A stretch of DNA of 53,011 nt from an uncultured Clostridia bacterium (GCA_938049335.1 CALIYX010000007.1:1-53011); one strand, 5' to 3'. Positions 33,168 to 41,851 are shown, counted from the stretch's first letter. The notes: a model not told the origin generated them from the sequence alone. Made by a program: numbers and translations.

Positions 33168-34142
33168 CTATTCTACTTCGCTAGTAAATAAAGGCCTATA
33201 TACTCTTCTATTATCAAGCACTCTAACTCTTTCGCTGAAGCCTCCAGGTCCAACTCCTTCAAGAGCCTCTTCCATATCGAACATTCTCGCATCCATTACA
33301 TCTAGATAGTGAAGAATCTCCGCTTCTGGGAACATCGGCTTCTTAGGGCTTCCGAACTCAGGCTCATAGTGGTGAGTCAAAATCATGTGCTCAAGGATAA
33401 TAGCCTTTTCCTCATCAATGCCAAGCTCCTTGCATAGCTCATCTATCATGGTAACGCCCTGAACAATATGTCCAAGCAGCTGACCCTTCATGGAATATCC
33501 TGATGCAATTCCGTTTTCGCTAGCATCAATCTCATTTAGCTTCTCCATGTCATGGATAATTACACCTGTAACTACAAGGTCCTCATTAAGAAAATCATAA
33601 ATCTTGCAAAGCGCCTTACCAGACATAATCATTCTCTTCATATGCCAAAGAAGACCTGCATACTCTGCATGGTGGTTTCTCGATGCAGCCGGATAGTACC
33701 AAAGTCTATCCTTGTTATCTACAAGCAACTTGGTTGTTAGCCTTCTAAGGTCATCGTCCTTAATTTCGTTTGCGCAATCAGTTATGAACCTATACATATC
33801 CTCTGGCTGCTCTGGCGCCGCCTTGATAAAATCGGATAGCTCAAGCACATCAGCCTCTGTGGACTTGCGAATTCTGAGTACTCTCAGCTGCTTCATTCCG
33901 TTCCACTCGGTAACCTGAGCCTTCACCTTGACAATGCTTCCCTCTTTGATTGCAGATAGTGCAGGCTGCTCTCCCTCAGAAACATCCCACTTCTTAGCGC
34001 TAACCTCACCTGTGTTATCAGCAAGGTGCAAATCAAGGTACTGCTTGTTGTTAGATCCAACCTTAATTCCTATCGACTTAACCATAAAAAAGTCGATAAT
34101 CTCCATATTGCTCTTCAGCTCGTTAATATAAAATTCCTTCAT
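33168..34142 (-). CDS. yhaM: 3'-5' exoribonuclease YhaM family (OB fold + HD domain)
   Basis: 324 residues. The N-terminal OB-fold (about 1-95: LDLHLADNTGEVSAKKWDV, GSIVKVKAQVTEWNGMKQL) binds nucleic acid. The HD phosphohydrolase domain carries AGLLWHMKRM, GVIIHDMEKLNE with the metal-binding HD near 197, LLGHIVQG, and HMILTHHYEPEFGSPKKPM near 250. These match YhaM, a Gram-positive exoribonuclease that trims RNA 3' ends and also degrades single-stranded DNA. It lies upstream of recD2 by 53 bases on the same strand and may be cotranscribed with it. Confidence 0.9.
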   Translation of the reverse strand: MKEFYINELKSNMEIIDFFMVKSIGIKVGSNNKQYLDLHLADNTGEVSAKKWDVSEGEQPALSAIKEGSIVKVKAQVTEWNGMKQLRVLRIRKSTEADVLELSDFIKAAPEQPEDMYRFITDCANEIKDDDLRRLTTKLLVDNKDRLWYYPAASRNHHAEYAGLLWHMKRMIMSGKALCKIYDFLNEDLVVTGVIIHDMEKLNEIDASENGIASGYSMKGQLLGHIVQGVTMIDELCKELGIDEEKAIILEHMILTHHYEPEFGSPKKPMFPEAEILHYLDVMDARMFDMEEALEGVGPGGFSERVRVLDNRRVYRPLFTSEVE

Positions 34143-34234
34143 ATCTTATACAATGCCCAAAGGCATCTTATCCCTCCAAATCTGTCTTATTTTAATTATA
34201 TACATTTCCTCATACAAAGTAAATCATACAGTAT

Positions 34235-34263
34235 CAAAAAGCGAGCGATGAACTCATCGCTCG
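34235..34263 (-). terminator. Terminator of the response-regulator gene
   Basis: GCGAGCGATGAG/TTCATCGCTCGC stem (about 34240-34263) followed on the minus strand by CTTTTTG. Confidence 0.88.
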
Positions 34264-34281
34264 CACATTGCTTTATTAAAG

Positions 34282-34977
34282 TTACAGTTTTTCCACCTTG
34301 TATCCTATTCCCCAAACCACCTTGAGGTATTTAGGATTCTTAGGGTTAATCTCTATCTTCTCACGTATTCTTCGGATATGCACAGCCACAGTGTTCTCAG
34401 GATTATATGCAGACTCGTTCCATACACTTTCATAGATTTGCTCTATGGAGAATACCTTGCCCGCATTCTGAGTCAAAAGCTTGAGGATTCCAAACTCAGT
34501 TGGAGTCACTGGAATCAGCTCACCGTCAACTGTGATTTTCTTCTCATTATCATCGACCTCTAGCCCTCCGCTAGTGTAGATACCTTCCTTACCCTCGGCA
34601 TCCATGCTTCCAAGCCTTGTAAACCTTCTGAGGTGTGACTTGACTCTGGCAATTAGCTCAAGTGGATTGAATGGTTTGGTAATGTAATCATCTGCACCGA
34701 CATTAAGTCCGATTATCTTATCGTAGTCCTCACTCTTAGCCGAAAGCATAATGATAGGAATATTGTTCTCCTCTCGAATCTTCATAGTCGCCTGGATTCC
34801 GTCGAGATTTGGCATCATTACATCCATCAAAATCAGGTGAATCTGATTCTGCTTGACGATGTTCAGTGCTTCCATTCCATCGTATGCCTTAAATACATTG
34901 TAGCCTTCGTTACGCAGATATATCTCTAGTGCGCCCGCAATTTCCTTGTCGTCATCGCATACAAGAATATTTACCAT
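34282..34977 (-). CDS. OmpR/PhoB-family response regulator
   Basis: DNA-binding two-component regulator of 231 residues. The start is ATG 34977 (MVNILVCDDD), preceded by GGAGGTAGTG; an earlier in-frame start lacks a site. The receiver domain has acidic pocket DDD near 7-9, phosphoacceptor Asp in LILMDVMMPNLDG near 52, and the switch Lys in DDYITKPFNP near 103. A winged-helix domain (about 130-231) holds the recognition region NPENTVAVHIRRIREKIEINP. No sensor kinase is in the window; the ABC exporter operon upstream is the only candidate functional neighbour. Resembles VanR-like regulators, but the signal is unknown. Confidence 0.92.
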   Translation of the reverse strand: MVNILVCDDDKEIAGALEIYLRNEGYNVFKAYDGMEALNIVKQNQIHLILMDVMMPNLDGIQATMKIREENNIPIIMLSAKSEDYDKIIGLNVGADDYITKPFNPLELIARVKSHLRRFTRLGSMDAEGKEGIYTSGGLEVDDNEKKITVDGELIPVTPTEFGILKLLTQNAGKVFSIEQIYESVWNESAYNPENTVAVHIRRIREKIEINPKNPKYLKVVWGIGYKVEKL

Positions 34978-35038
34978 CACTACCTCCAATTCTGTGAAAT
35001 ACACAAATAACTATACCATAAATCGGCTAGTAAGTAAA

Positions 35039-36658
35039 TTACTCCTTGCGCTTAAAGGTCCTTGGTGCAATCCTTTTCATCAAAGAAATTGACACTGTTA
35101 GGTAAACGAGTACAAATACACAAATCAGTATATATAGCCACATCGGAACGCTTTTCATCTGCATCATTGCAAAGCTGAATACATAGATAAGCGTGCTCGA
35201 TATCGAGTATATTGGATTTTTTATCTTTGATTGGTCAGTGTACGGCTGAAGTAAATAATACATAGTCAGGTAGTGCGCAGAGTAAAACAGCGTGAGCACC
35301 AGTAGAATTACCGCAAGCATCAAAATAGTTTTAGCATTCACCGAAGCTATTACTCCACCGATTGTAAGCCCCACAATAAGTGGAAGCGTCATTAAACCAT
35401 TCATCAAAAAGCTTGATTTGAGCCTGATAAAATAACTTCCTAAAATAGCCTCTGGCTTTCTGTACCACTTGTAGCAAAGCATGTACTTATCTATGTTATT
35501 AAATAGAGCTTTTGTATAATTTTCTCTAAAAGCTAAAGCGTAGATAATAAATATCCATATTCCAATAGGCCCCATCACATCAGCCATTAGTCCCTTTGCT
35601 ACATACTTACTGATGATTCCTAAAACGATTGGCGCCACGAAGGCTGCAATTGCAGTCCTAAGCGTTCTCTTAAAGAACAGCTTCCTATGTCTTTGCATGA
35701 ACATAGCATTAAGGTATGCGTAGCCTTTCTTCTTTGAAGCGTTTTTGCTCTCGTGCATGTCAAGCTCTTCCTCTTTGAGGACCATAGCCTTGGCATTTGT
35801 TCCAACTTTGATTTCCTCAACTGCTTCAAGTTCCTTAAACTCACGTCTCACAAGCTCAGGATAATCATCAAATCGTCTTATCAAAAGAAGGCCACACGCC
35901 GCAATCAAAAGATAAACAGGTATCGCAAGCGGACTTCCAATATACGATATATATGTATGTTCAATCCTTCTTACGCTTTCAAGGAAAAACTGTGCATAAG
36001 CTCCGGCAAGGCAAAGCACGGTAAAAGTCATGTGTTTCGGAATCATAGTCACGTTCTTTTCGTTGATCCACATGTTAAGCGGCAGAAGCTCCCAGCCATC
36101 TATAAATATTCTCACCGAAATCATACCAATTAAAAGTATCGGTATGTTTATGAGCGGTATCCCAGCTAGTTTTGAGCCAATGAGCATAGGTATTAGCATT
36201 ATCAAAGGCTTGGTTACATAATCCACAATGGTCTGCGAAATATAGTAACTCTTTGGATTTAGCTTCAGATACCTGAGCATCATCATGGTTCTATCATTTG
36301 AATCTGGTCTAAGCTTATGCGCGAATAGACCTCCACATAAATAGTTCATGAAGAAGAAAATCGTAAGGCAGGATAGCCAAACATCTTCGCCACTAATATT
36401 AATATCATTGCTTTTCACAAAGATAAATGGCACATAAAAGAACATTCCTAGGTATATAACTGTACCAAAAACAGACTTTATAAAGCTGAGCAGAATTGCA
36501 AAAACTTTGATGACATCCTTTGCACCATATGCTGCATAAAGATGCTCGCCTATGATATTTTTTATAATAGGAATCCTTCTGAGAAAGTAAATCAGATTGT
36601 TGCATAAAACCGCTGCATTTACACTCAGAATGATCTTGTAGGTATTTATCAATCCCAT
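35039..36658 (-). CDS. ABC transporter membrane subunit (large polytopic)
   Basis: 539 residues with about 12 hydrophobic segments. I do not recognise a specific family beyond ABC-2-like permeases paired with an adjacent ATPase. The start is ATG 36658 (MGLINTYKIILS); GAGGTTTAAG precedes it and the ATPase stop codon lies directly before it, so translation is coupled. Two halves are separated by a charged cytosolic loop (about 265-315: AVEEIKVGTNAKAMVLKEEEL). Helices are conspicuous in FIKSVFGTVIYLGMFFYVPF and near IYVFSFAMMQMKSVPMWLYI. The gene pair probably exports a peptide, lipid or drug; the substrate cannot be read from the sequence. Confidence 0.8.
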   Translation of the reverse strand: MGLINTYKIILSVNAAVLCNNLIYFLRRIPIIKNIIGEHLYAAYGAKDVIKVFAILLSFIKSVFGTVIYLGMFFYVPFIFVKSNDINISGEDVWLSCLTIFFFMNYLCGGLFAHKLRPDSNDRTMMMLRYLKLNPKSYYISQTIVDYVTKPLIMLIPMLIGSKLAGIPLINIPILLIGMISVRIFIDGWELLPLNMWINEKNVTMIPKHMTFTVLCLAGAYAQFFLESVRRIEHTYISYIGSPLAIPVYLLIAACGLLLIRRFDDYPELVRREFKELEAVEEIKVGTNAKAMVLKEEELDMHESKNASKKKGYAYLNAMFMQRHRKLFFKRTLRTAIAAFVAPIVLGIISKYVAKGLMADVMGPIGIWIFIIYALAFRENYTKALFNNIDKYMLCYKWYRKPEAILGSYFIRLKSSFLMNGLMTLPLIVGLTIGGVIASVNAKTILMLAVILLVLTLFYSAHYLTMYYLLQPYTDQSKIKNPIYSISSTLIYVFSFAMMQMKSVPMWLYILICVFVLVYLTVSISLMKRIAPRTFKRKE

Positions 36659-36659
36659 C

Positions 36660-37373
36660 TTAAACCTCGCTGTCCATAGCCTCATCGCTGACTAGACTCG
36701 AAATTATTGCCTGTTCGTAGTCAGCCGAATTCTTGTCAAGCTCTGCTAGCTCCTTGAGTTTTCCATCTTTTAGTAGCACGATTTCATCGCACATATCCTT
36801 AGCGAGCTGCATAATATGAGTAGATAGAATTATTATGTGATCAGACTTAAAGCTTAAAAGTATATTTTTGATTTCCTCAGCTACAACAACATCAAGTGAA
36901 GTCAAAGGCTCATCGAGCAACATGATTTTTGGCTTTGATATGAGCAGAGTCATAATGTGCAGTTTGCTCTTCATTCCAGATGAATAACCTTTGATGATTC
37001 TGTCTGCATCATTTGCATCAAAGCTGAGGCTTGCAAAAAGCTCAGGAATATTAATATTTCTGTCCTTTGCATGCACATCGCAGTAGAACTTAATAAACTC
37101 GTAGCCCGTTAGAAATTCTGGAAGCATAGGCTGTGCATAAATCAGCTCAACATCGTCGCTCTGAAGCACGCGCTGACCTTCTTCATCCTCTATTAAAGCC
37201 TGACCCTTAACATCCTTATACTCTCCGTATATTGAATTAAATAGAGTCGTCTTTCCCGCACCGTTTCTACCGAGAAGTCCATAAATCTTTCCCTGCTCAA
37301 AAGTGCAACTGCAACCAGCTAGAACATTTTTTTCACCAAAGCTCTTTTCTATGTCTTTTAAAATTAGTTTCAT
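36660..37373 (-). CDS. ABC transporter ATP-binding protein
   Basis: 237-residue nucleotide-binding subunit partnered with the polytopic protein downstream. Walker A is LLGRNGAGKTTLFNSI near 33, the ABC signature is GYSSGMKSKLHIM near 128, Walker B is KIMLLDEPLTSLDV near 150, and the switch His lies in ILSTHIMQLAKD near 186. The signature SSGM departs from the common LSGGQ, as in many exporter ATPases. It is the first gene of the operon. The divergent LysR-type gene 232 bases away is a candidate regulator. Confidence 0.92.
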   Translation of the reverse strand: MKLILKDIEKSFGEKNVLAGCSCTFEQGKIYGLLGRNGAGKTTLFNSIYGEYKDVKGQALIEDEEGQRVLQSDDVELIYAQPMLPEFLTGYEFIKFYCDVHAKDRNINIPELFASLSFDANDADRIIKGYSSGMKSKLHIMTLLISKPKIMLLDEPLTSLDVVVAEEIKNILLSFKSDHIIILSTHIMQLAKDMCDEIVLLKDGKLKELAELDKNSADYEQAIISSLVSDEAMDSEV

Positions 37374-37605
37374 TTTGTATACCCTTGAATAATATTACTT
37401 AAAAATTTATATCTATATGCATATAATATCATATAGACACCTCATGGGCAATTGATGTTAACTTAATATAAATTGTTCTAATGACCCACTTCAAAAAACT
37501 TAATATACTTTTGTATAATTATTTGTGTAATTTACTGAAATATTCTCCCGTTTAACACATTTTAGTGATAGAATATGCAAAGTAGTAATTTTTTTGGAGG
37601 TGAGT
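37374..37605. other. Divergent intergenic region, ABC operon / LysR gene
   Basis: 232 AT-rich bases. The left part contains ATATGCATATA and TATATGATATTATATG-type partial palindromes (about 37405-37435) of the kind bound by LysR regulators. Several TATAAT-like boxes exist on both strands, so exact promoters cannot be fixed. Confidence 0.4.
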
Positions 37606-38529
37606 ATGGTTTTTTCTAAATACACGATGTTTCTAAAGGTAATCGAATTAGGTAGTATGTCCAAGGCTGCTGCCGAATGTAACTACTCCCAGTCTGCGGT
37701 AAGTCAGATTATCAGTTCTCTAGAAAAGGAGCTTCAGCTGACCCTTCTAAACCGTAGTCAGACAGGTATTTGGCTGACCTCCGATGGTAAATATATGCTT
37801 CCATATATCGAAGCACTCAGCAACGCAGAGCAAAATATATATAAGCAGGCATCTAAGCTCAAGGGTGTAGAGTCTGGTCGCATAGTACTCGGTACATTTT
37901 CGAGTGTTTCATGCCATATCCTCATGCCTATAATCAAAGCTTTTAAAGATGCATATCCTAACATAAATATAGAAATTCGCGAGGGTGATAATCTAGCGAT
38001 TGAATCCTGGCTAGCCAAGGGCTCAATCGATTTTGGGTTCATCGATTCGCCTACACTTCCTGGTTTTGAGACAATTCATGTGTGCCGTGATCCTTTTGTT
38101 GCAGTCATGAGCGAAGAAGGAGTATATGCAAATAGAGACGATATTCCTGTCGAGATATTTGAGGAAACACCTATGATAATTGTCGATGAGGGTTCCCCAA
38201 AAGAAGCAGGTGGAATTTTAAGACAGCTAAATATTACTCCAAATATAGTACATTCAAGCAAGGACAATTCCTTAATACTATCAATGATTGAAAACAGGCT
38301 TTGCCTCGGATATATGGGCAAGCTCGTGCTCACAAAGACTCCGTATAAGATTATTAGCAAACCAACAGTTCCTCAATTCTACAGAGACATAGTGCTAACT
38401 ATCAAAGATAGAAATGCAGCTTCGGTTGCAACACAGAAATTCCTAGAGTTCTTTGAGGAAAATCTAGAATCTGTACTTGCTGAAATTGGATATGCTGATA
38501 CAAAGAGCAAAGAAGAAGATGAAAATTAA
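37606..38529 (+). CDS. LysR-family transcriptional regulator
   Basis: 307 residues from ATG 37606, which follows TTGGAGGTGAGT; an in-frame TTG at 37594 overlaps that ribosome binding site. The N-terminal winged helix-turn-helix (about 1-60: VIELGSMSKAAAECNYSQSAVSQIISSLEKEL) is standard. The effector domain (about 88-290) shows GRIVLGTFSSVSCHILMPII and WLAKGSIDFGFIDSP. The gene is divergent from the ABC exporter operon, the usual layout for a LysR protein and its target. The inducer is unknown. A bidirectional terminator follows. Confidence 0.92.
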   Translation: MVFSKYTMFLKVIELGSMSKAAAECNYSQSAVSQIISSLEKELQLTLLNRSQTGIWLTSDGKYMLPYIEALSNAEQNIYKQASKLKGVESGRIVLGTFSSVSCHILMPIIKAFKDAYPNINIEIREGDNLAIESWLAKGSIDFGFIDSPTLPGFETIHVCRDPFVAVMSEEGVYANRDDIPVEIFEETPMIIVDEGSPKEAGGILRQLNITPNIVHSSKDNSLILSMIENRLCLGYMGKLVLTKTPYKIISKPTVPQFYRDIVLTIKDRNAASVATQKFLEFFEENLESVLAEIGYADTKSKEEDEN

Positions 38530-38566
38530 ATTGATATAATCAGCCACTTTACTTTTAAGCTGGACA

Positions 38567-38607
38567 CAAAAAAGGAACTTCAAATCAATCAGATTGAAGT
38601 TCCTTTT
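38567..38607. terminator. Bidirectional terminator between the LysR and DUF1877 genes
   Basis: AAAAAAGGAACTTCAA...TTGAAGTTCCTTTT, a 13-bp stem with one bulge, with A and T runs on both sides. Confidence 0.88.
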
Positions 38608-38622
38608 ACTTTAGCTATATCA

Positions 38623-39135
38623 CTAGAGAATTGTTACGACAACGTTGCCTTCTGCCTCGAGCACCATCGTATAGAAAGTAACCAGTCCATTATAGCAGGC
38701 CTCGATTTCATCAAGAAGTGCATCGGCCAATCCTTCATCATCCTTATCCCAGATGTTAGGGTAAAGCCCTGCCTCTTTGCACGCCTCCATATCAAACTTA
38801 TCTAGAGCTTCTTCTATATTAAAGCTCTTAAGTGCAGACAGAATCTCAGCCACCCTATCCTTTTCGGTGACAGCTACATAATCATCCATGTCTTCTGCAG
38901 ATATTACCCCCACAATAGCCTCGCTAAGAGGATTATCAGCTGGTGGTTCATCTGAACTCACACCAGTTAAAACAAAGTGCAGTACATCCCACATCTTATC
39001 GATATCTAAAAATACCTCTTGTTCTTCGGCTAGCTCCTCCAGATCCTCGAGCAGTTCCTCTGGATCCAGGTCCGGGTCCATTATCTTTTCCAATTCTTGA
39101 TCATTTACAAGCTGATAATTAGCTATCAATCCCAT
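38623..39135 (-). CDS. DUF1877 family protein
   Basis: 170 residues, strongly acidic. The N-terminus MGLIANYQLVNDQELEKIM, the middle KMWDVLHFVLTG, and the C-terminal block ACYNGLVTFYTMVLEAEGNVVVTIL match the DUF1877 (YfbM-like) family. The family has no proven function but is frequent in immunity-gene clusters of polymorphic toxin systems. ATG 39135 is preceded by TAAGGAGAATTCAAG; the TAA there is the end of the extended upstream SUKH frame. The three genes 40780-41193, 39241-40770 and this one form a tight minus-strand operon. Confidence 0.82.
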   Translation of the reverse strand: MGLIANYQLVNDQELEKIMDPDLDPEELLEDLEELAEEQEVFLDIDKMWDVLHFVLTGVSSDEPPADNPLSEAIVGVISAEDMDDYVAVTEKDRVAEILSALKSFNIEEALDKFDMEACKEAGLYPNIWDKDDEGLADALLDEIEACYNGLVTFYTMVLEAEGNVVVTIL

Positions 39136-39147
39136 CTTGAATTCTCC

Positions 39148-39240
39148 TTATTCTATCATGTAATAACTACCCAAATTATAGCCATAGTATATATCTCCGT
39201 CAAGACTTCCCATAGGCTTTACTATATCAAAATCAAACCA
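39148..39240 (-). pseudogene. Orphaned C-terminal extension of the SUKH gene beyond an in-frame TGA
   Basis: After the TGA at 39243-39241 the same frame continues for 30 codons (beginning WFDFDIVKPMGSLDG, ending GSYYMIE) to TAA at 39150-39148. That TAA lies within the ribosome binding site of the next gene, the normal operon spacing. This suggests the ancestral protein ended here and the TGA is a recent nonsense change; a TGG-to-TGA substitution would be enough. Confidence 0.6.
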
Positions 39241-40770
39241 TCAGCTACCGCAGCATACTAATATTGTCGGCAGTCCGTTTGCTCTATCCTCTTTTCCTGT
39301 TTTCTTATCGAAAAAGCCGATATTGTCAAATCCCTCAAAGCTTACATTGCCTCGAAGTTCCTTATTGGCCATGAGATTGTGGATTTTGAACATCAATTCC
39401 TCTAAGCTGAAGCTGATTCCATCGTCTGGTTTTAGATAAGCCATTATCTCTACCTGCCACATTCCGTTATCACGCTCTTCTTCTATGAGCTCTCCATTAC
39501 TAAAAAGCATTTCATTCTCATGAAGCTGATCCTTGCTCTTTATCCATGCCCTATATACTACAAGTAACTCATCTGCATTTATAGGAGTATTTATGTCGTG
39601 CACATGCCAGTCTTCACCGAAACGCTCTATCATGGCATCATCAAATTCCACGGAAAAGGCATATCTGGAATACTTGTGCTGATCAAAGATCCAGTTTACA
39701 CCATAGTGACCCGCTATCTTCTTTGATACCCTTGTGGTATATTGCCACCTCTTCTCATATTCAGCATCATACTCATCAGACTTGTCAACCTTTGTTTTTT
39801 TATAATTTACATATTCTGCATAAATCTTAGGAAACTCGGCTTTGTGTTCCATGAGAAAACCTTCGATACTGCTGCATTCTATAGGCTCCATACACCAGTC
39901 TATGACTTCTTTGTCCTTGGCAATATCAACTGCCTTATCAAACATTTCAAGTGCTTTCAGCATATACTTTTCAGTATTTGGGAATCGCCTGTATGTATAG
40001 GTAAATCCGTATCTATAGTACCAAATTGCATCTCTGTCTGATTCCGGAATAAGGTCCATGATTTCAATGGCTTTCTTGTACTTTCTATCATTGTTGTATG
40101 CACGAGCCAGCGCTCCAAGAAGTCTGCTGCTCAAGTTTTGGGCTCCTATGGCACTTAGATACTCGACTATTCGTTTTGTCTCAAACTCATCGTTTAGTCT
40201 TTCTATAAAGAAAGCCTTTTCATCTTCACTCAAAGCCTTAAACTCATCAATAGTTACCATAGTTAGGTATTTGCGGAGACTTTTTATAAAGGTCTCAAAG
40301 TTTTCTGCAAGCAAAATTTTCTTATAGTCCTTTTCCTTTTCTATCAATACCACCTTAGGCTCTCCCTTTGATCCACATTCGCTGTAATCGAGGAATACCA
40401 TCGCATGTCCATCTCTTGTAGTGAATGCAATTGGAAGTCCGATGTTTGGATAAGCCCATTTATTATATATCATCTTTGCTCCACTATCTCCGCAGATAGA
40501 ATACTCTAATTTAGGGTCCACACCGTAAATAGCAGTTAAATAAACTGGTGTAAATTCACCATCCTCTTCATAGTAGCAAAGAGTGTAAAAAGGCGCTCCT
40601 CCATTTTGACTCCTTAGTAGTTCTATATATGAGTCAGGAAGCTTATATCCAAATTCCTTCTCAACACGCTCTATATCTTCTTCTTTGAGCTTTCCACCCT
40701 TACAGTGGATTAACTTATTGCTATCATTTTGCCAAAATGAATTCCAATCAAAGTTTTCAAATGCTGTCAT
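39241..40770 (-). CDS. SMI1/KNR4 (SUKH) domain protein, probably shortened by an in-frame TGA
   Basis: 509 residues. The N-terminal SUKH domain (about 15-165) shows DIERVEKEFGYKLPDSYIELLRSQNGG and VYLTAIYGVDP, the family's signature strands. Residues about 180-330 are helical and repeat-like (YNNDRKYKKAIEIMDLIPES, TPR-style), and the rest is a mixed domain I cannot name. SUKH proteins commonly neutralise secreted nuclease or other polymorphic toxins; no toxin gene is in the window. ATG 40770 follows GAGGAGGATGT. The stop TGA is followed by 30 more sense codons in frame (39148-39240), so the protein may be truncated relative to its ancestor. It is translationally close to the genes on both sides. 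Confidence 0.8.
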   Translation of the reverse strand: MTAFENFDWNSFWQNDSNKLIHCKGGKLKEEDIERVEKEFGYKLPDSYIELLRSQNGGAPFYTLCYYEEDGEFTPVYLTAIYGVDPKLEYSICGDSGAKMIYNKWAYPNIGLPIAFTTRDGHAMVFLDYSECGSKGEPKVVLIEKEKDYKKILLAENFETFIKSLRKYLTMVTIDEFKALSEDEKAFFIERLNDEFETKRIVEYLSAIGAQNLSSRLLGALARAYNNDRKYKKAIEIMDLIPESDRDAIWYYRYGFTYTYRRFPNTEKYMLKALEMFDKAVDIAKDKEVIDWCMEPIECSSIEGFLMEHKAEFPKIYAEYVNYKKTKVDKSDEYDAEYEKRWQYTTRVSKKIAGHYGVNWIFDQHKYSRYAFSVEFDDAMIERFGEDWHVHDINTPINADELLVVYRAWIKSKDQLHENEMLFSNGELIEEERDNGMWQVEIMAYLKPDDGISFSLEELMFKIHNLMANKELRGNVSFEGFDNIGFFDKKTGKEDRANGLPTILVCCGS

Positions 40771-40779
40771 ACATCCTCC

Positions 40780-41193
40780 TCAGAGCTCTATCCATTCGAG
40801 CTTATCTAAATCTTTGAGCCTTAGCGAATTACCATCAAAGCTGTTCTTCAGTTTGACGCCTCTATGTTTCATTTCTATATCTGTATACCAGTTTCCGAGA
40901 CTTGCATAACTTCCGGTATGTATATTAATCATCATGCTAGTGATAGGCGACCACGTGCCTACTTCAACAGTTTCTGCAATCAGGTAGTAGGCGTCTAGAA
41001 ACACTAAATTTCTCCCATATATGCAAAATGGCAGGTTTTTATTAAGAATAGGTAGCCTTGCCGAATATATTCTGTCGCCATGTGGTGGCTCGGTTTTGAA
41101 GCGTAGCTCAATTTCGCTACCATAGTAGGCTAGAAGAATTTCATCTTCTCCTACATAAACGGCTTTGCCCTCTTCAGGAATACGTAGTTCCAT
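40780..41193 (-). CDS. Hypothetical protein, immunity-cluster neighbour
   Basis: 137 residues that I do not recognise. The sequence is predominantly beta-strand in character (AVYVGEDEILLAYYGSEIELRF, FCIYGRNLVFLDAYYLIAETVEVG) with no signal peptide or membrane helix, so cytosolic. ATG 41193 follows AAGGAGAAAGTT. It is the first gene of the operon with the SUKH and DUF1877 genes, the next start being 9 bases away. By position it is a candidate immunity or accessory protein; nothing in the sequence proves it. Confidence 0.65.
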   Translation of the reverse strand: MELRIPEEGKAVYVGEDEILLAYYGSEIELRFKTEPPHGDRIYSARLPILNKNLPFCIYGRNLVFLDAYYLIAETVEVGTWSPITSMMINIHTGSYASLGNWYTDIEMKHRGVKLKNSFDGNSLRLKDLDKLEWIEL

Positions 41194-41224
41194 AACTTTC
41201 TCCTTGGTTATTTATAATACAAAA

Positions 41225-41261
41225 TTGACTTGCTAAAGAAATAAATGTATAATTTCTTTAG
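41225..41261 (+). promoter_or_regulatory. Promoter and operator of the toxin-antitoxin operon
   Basis: TTGACT (41225-41230), 17 bases, TATAAT (41248-41253). A perfect 10-bp inverted repeat, CTAAAGAAAT (41233-41242) and ATTTCTTTAG (41252-41261), covers the spacer and -10. This is the expected site for autorepression by the Phd-type antitoxin. Confidence 0.85.
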
Positions 41262-41277
41262 ATAGAGGAGGTTTACT

Positions 41278-41550
41278 ATGCCAAATATAAAATCAAGCAC
41301 AGACTTACGAAATAATTATAACGACATATCTTCATACTGCCGTGAAACAGGTGAACCAGTTTACATTACCAAAAATGGCCGAGGTGACTTAGCTGTTATG
41401 AATATAGATTCATTCAACAAGCTTATGGATAGATATGAACTATATCGCCTTTTAGAGCAGAGTGAATTCGATTTTACCAGTGGTAACACTATGGACTTTA
41501 ATGAATCCATAGAAAAACTTAGAGCGGAGATAAAAAATGGATCGCTATAA
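41278..41550 (+). CDS. Phd/YefM family antitoxin
   Basis: 90-residue antitoxin of a type II module. The N-terminal Phd/YefM DNA-binding fold is seen in PNIKSSTDLRNNYNDISSYCRETGEPVYITKNGRGDLAVMN (about 2-42), where the ITKNGR turn is diagnostic. The C-terminal part (about 55-90) is charged and should wrap the toxin. ATG 41278 follows GAGGAGGTTTACT. The toxin gene overlaps its end by 14 bases. The promoter overlaps a perfect inverted repeat, consistent with self-repression and conditional cooperativity known for this family. Confidence 0.92.
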   Translation: MPNIKSSTDLRNNYNDISSYCRETGEPVYITKNGRGDLAVMNIDSFNKLMDRYELYRLLEQSEFDFTSGNTMDFNESIEKLRAEIKNGSL

Positions 41551-41851
41551 GATAATCGTCTCTAAGAAATACCATAATGATTTAAGAAATATAATCACCT
41601 ATATATCTAGAGACTTAGATTCACCATATACTGCAGACCATCTACTTGATAAAATCGAAGCTTCAGTTAAGGGTCTTTCTACTTTTCCATATAGGTTTGC
41701 ACTTGTCAATGATCCGTATCTTCGCTGCAGAGGCTTTCGAAAATGTCTAGTCAAAAAATATATTATCTTCTATCAAATAATTGAGGATAAGAAACTCGTC
41801 TATATCCATAGGATATTACATACAAAACAAAGTTTACTAAACATTATTTAG
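41537..41851 (+). CDS. RelE/ParE family toxin
   Basis: 104-residue toxin with the compact RelE/ParE fold: YKIIVSKKYHNDLRNIITYISRDL, then SPYTADHLLDKIEASVKGLSTFPYRFALV, and C-terminal RKCLVKKYIIFYQIIEDKKLVYIHRILHTKQ. RelE-type members cut mRNA in the ribosome and ParE-type members poison gyrase; the sequence alone does not decide, though the layout DLRNIITYIS...YIIFYQI is common in YoeB/ParE-like members. It overlaps the antitoxin by 14 bases, so translation is coupled. Its 3' end overlaps the convergent SUKH-like gene by 8 bases. Confidence 0.9.
   Translation: MDRYKIIVSKKYHNDLRNIITYISRDLDSPYTADHLLDKIEASVKGLSTFPYRFALVNDPYLRCRGFRKCLVKKYIIFYQIIEDKKLVYIHRILHTKQSLLNII

Noticed and set aside
39241..39243. 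TGA as a selenocysteine codon
   Set aside because: No SECIS-like hairpin was evident right after it, the family is not a selenoprotein family, and a simple TGG-to-TGA change explains the data.
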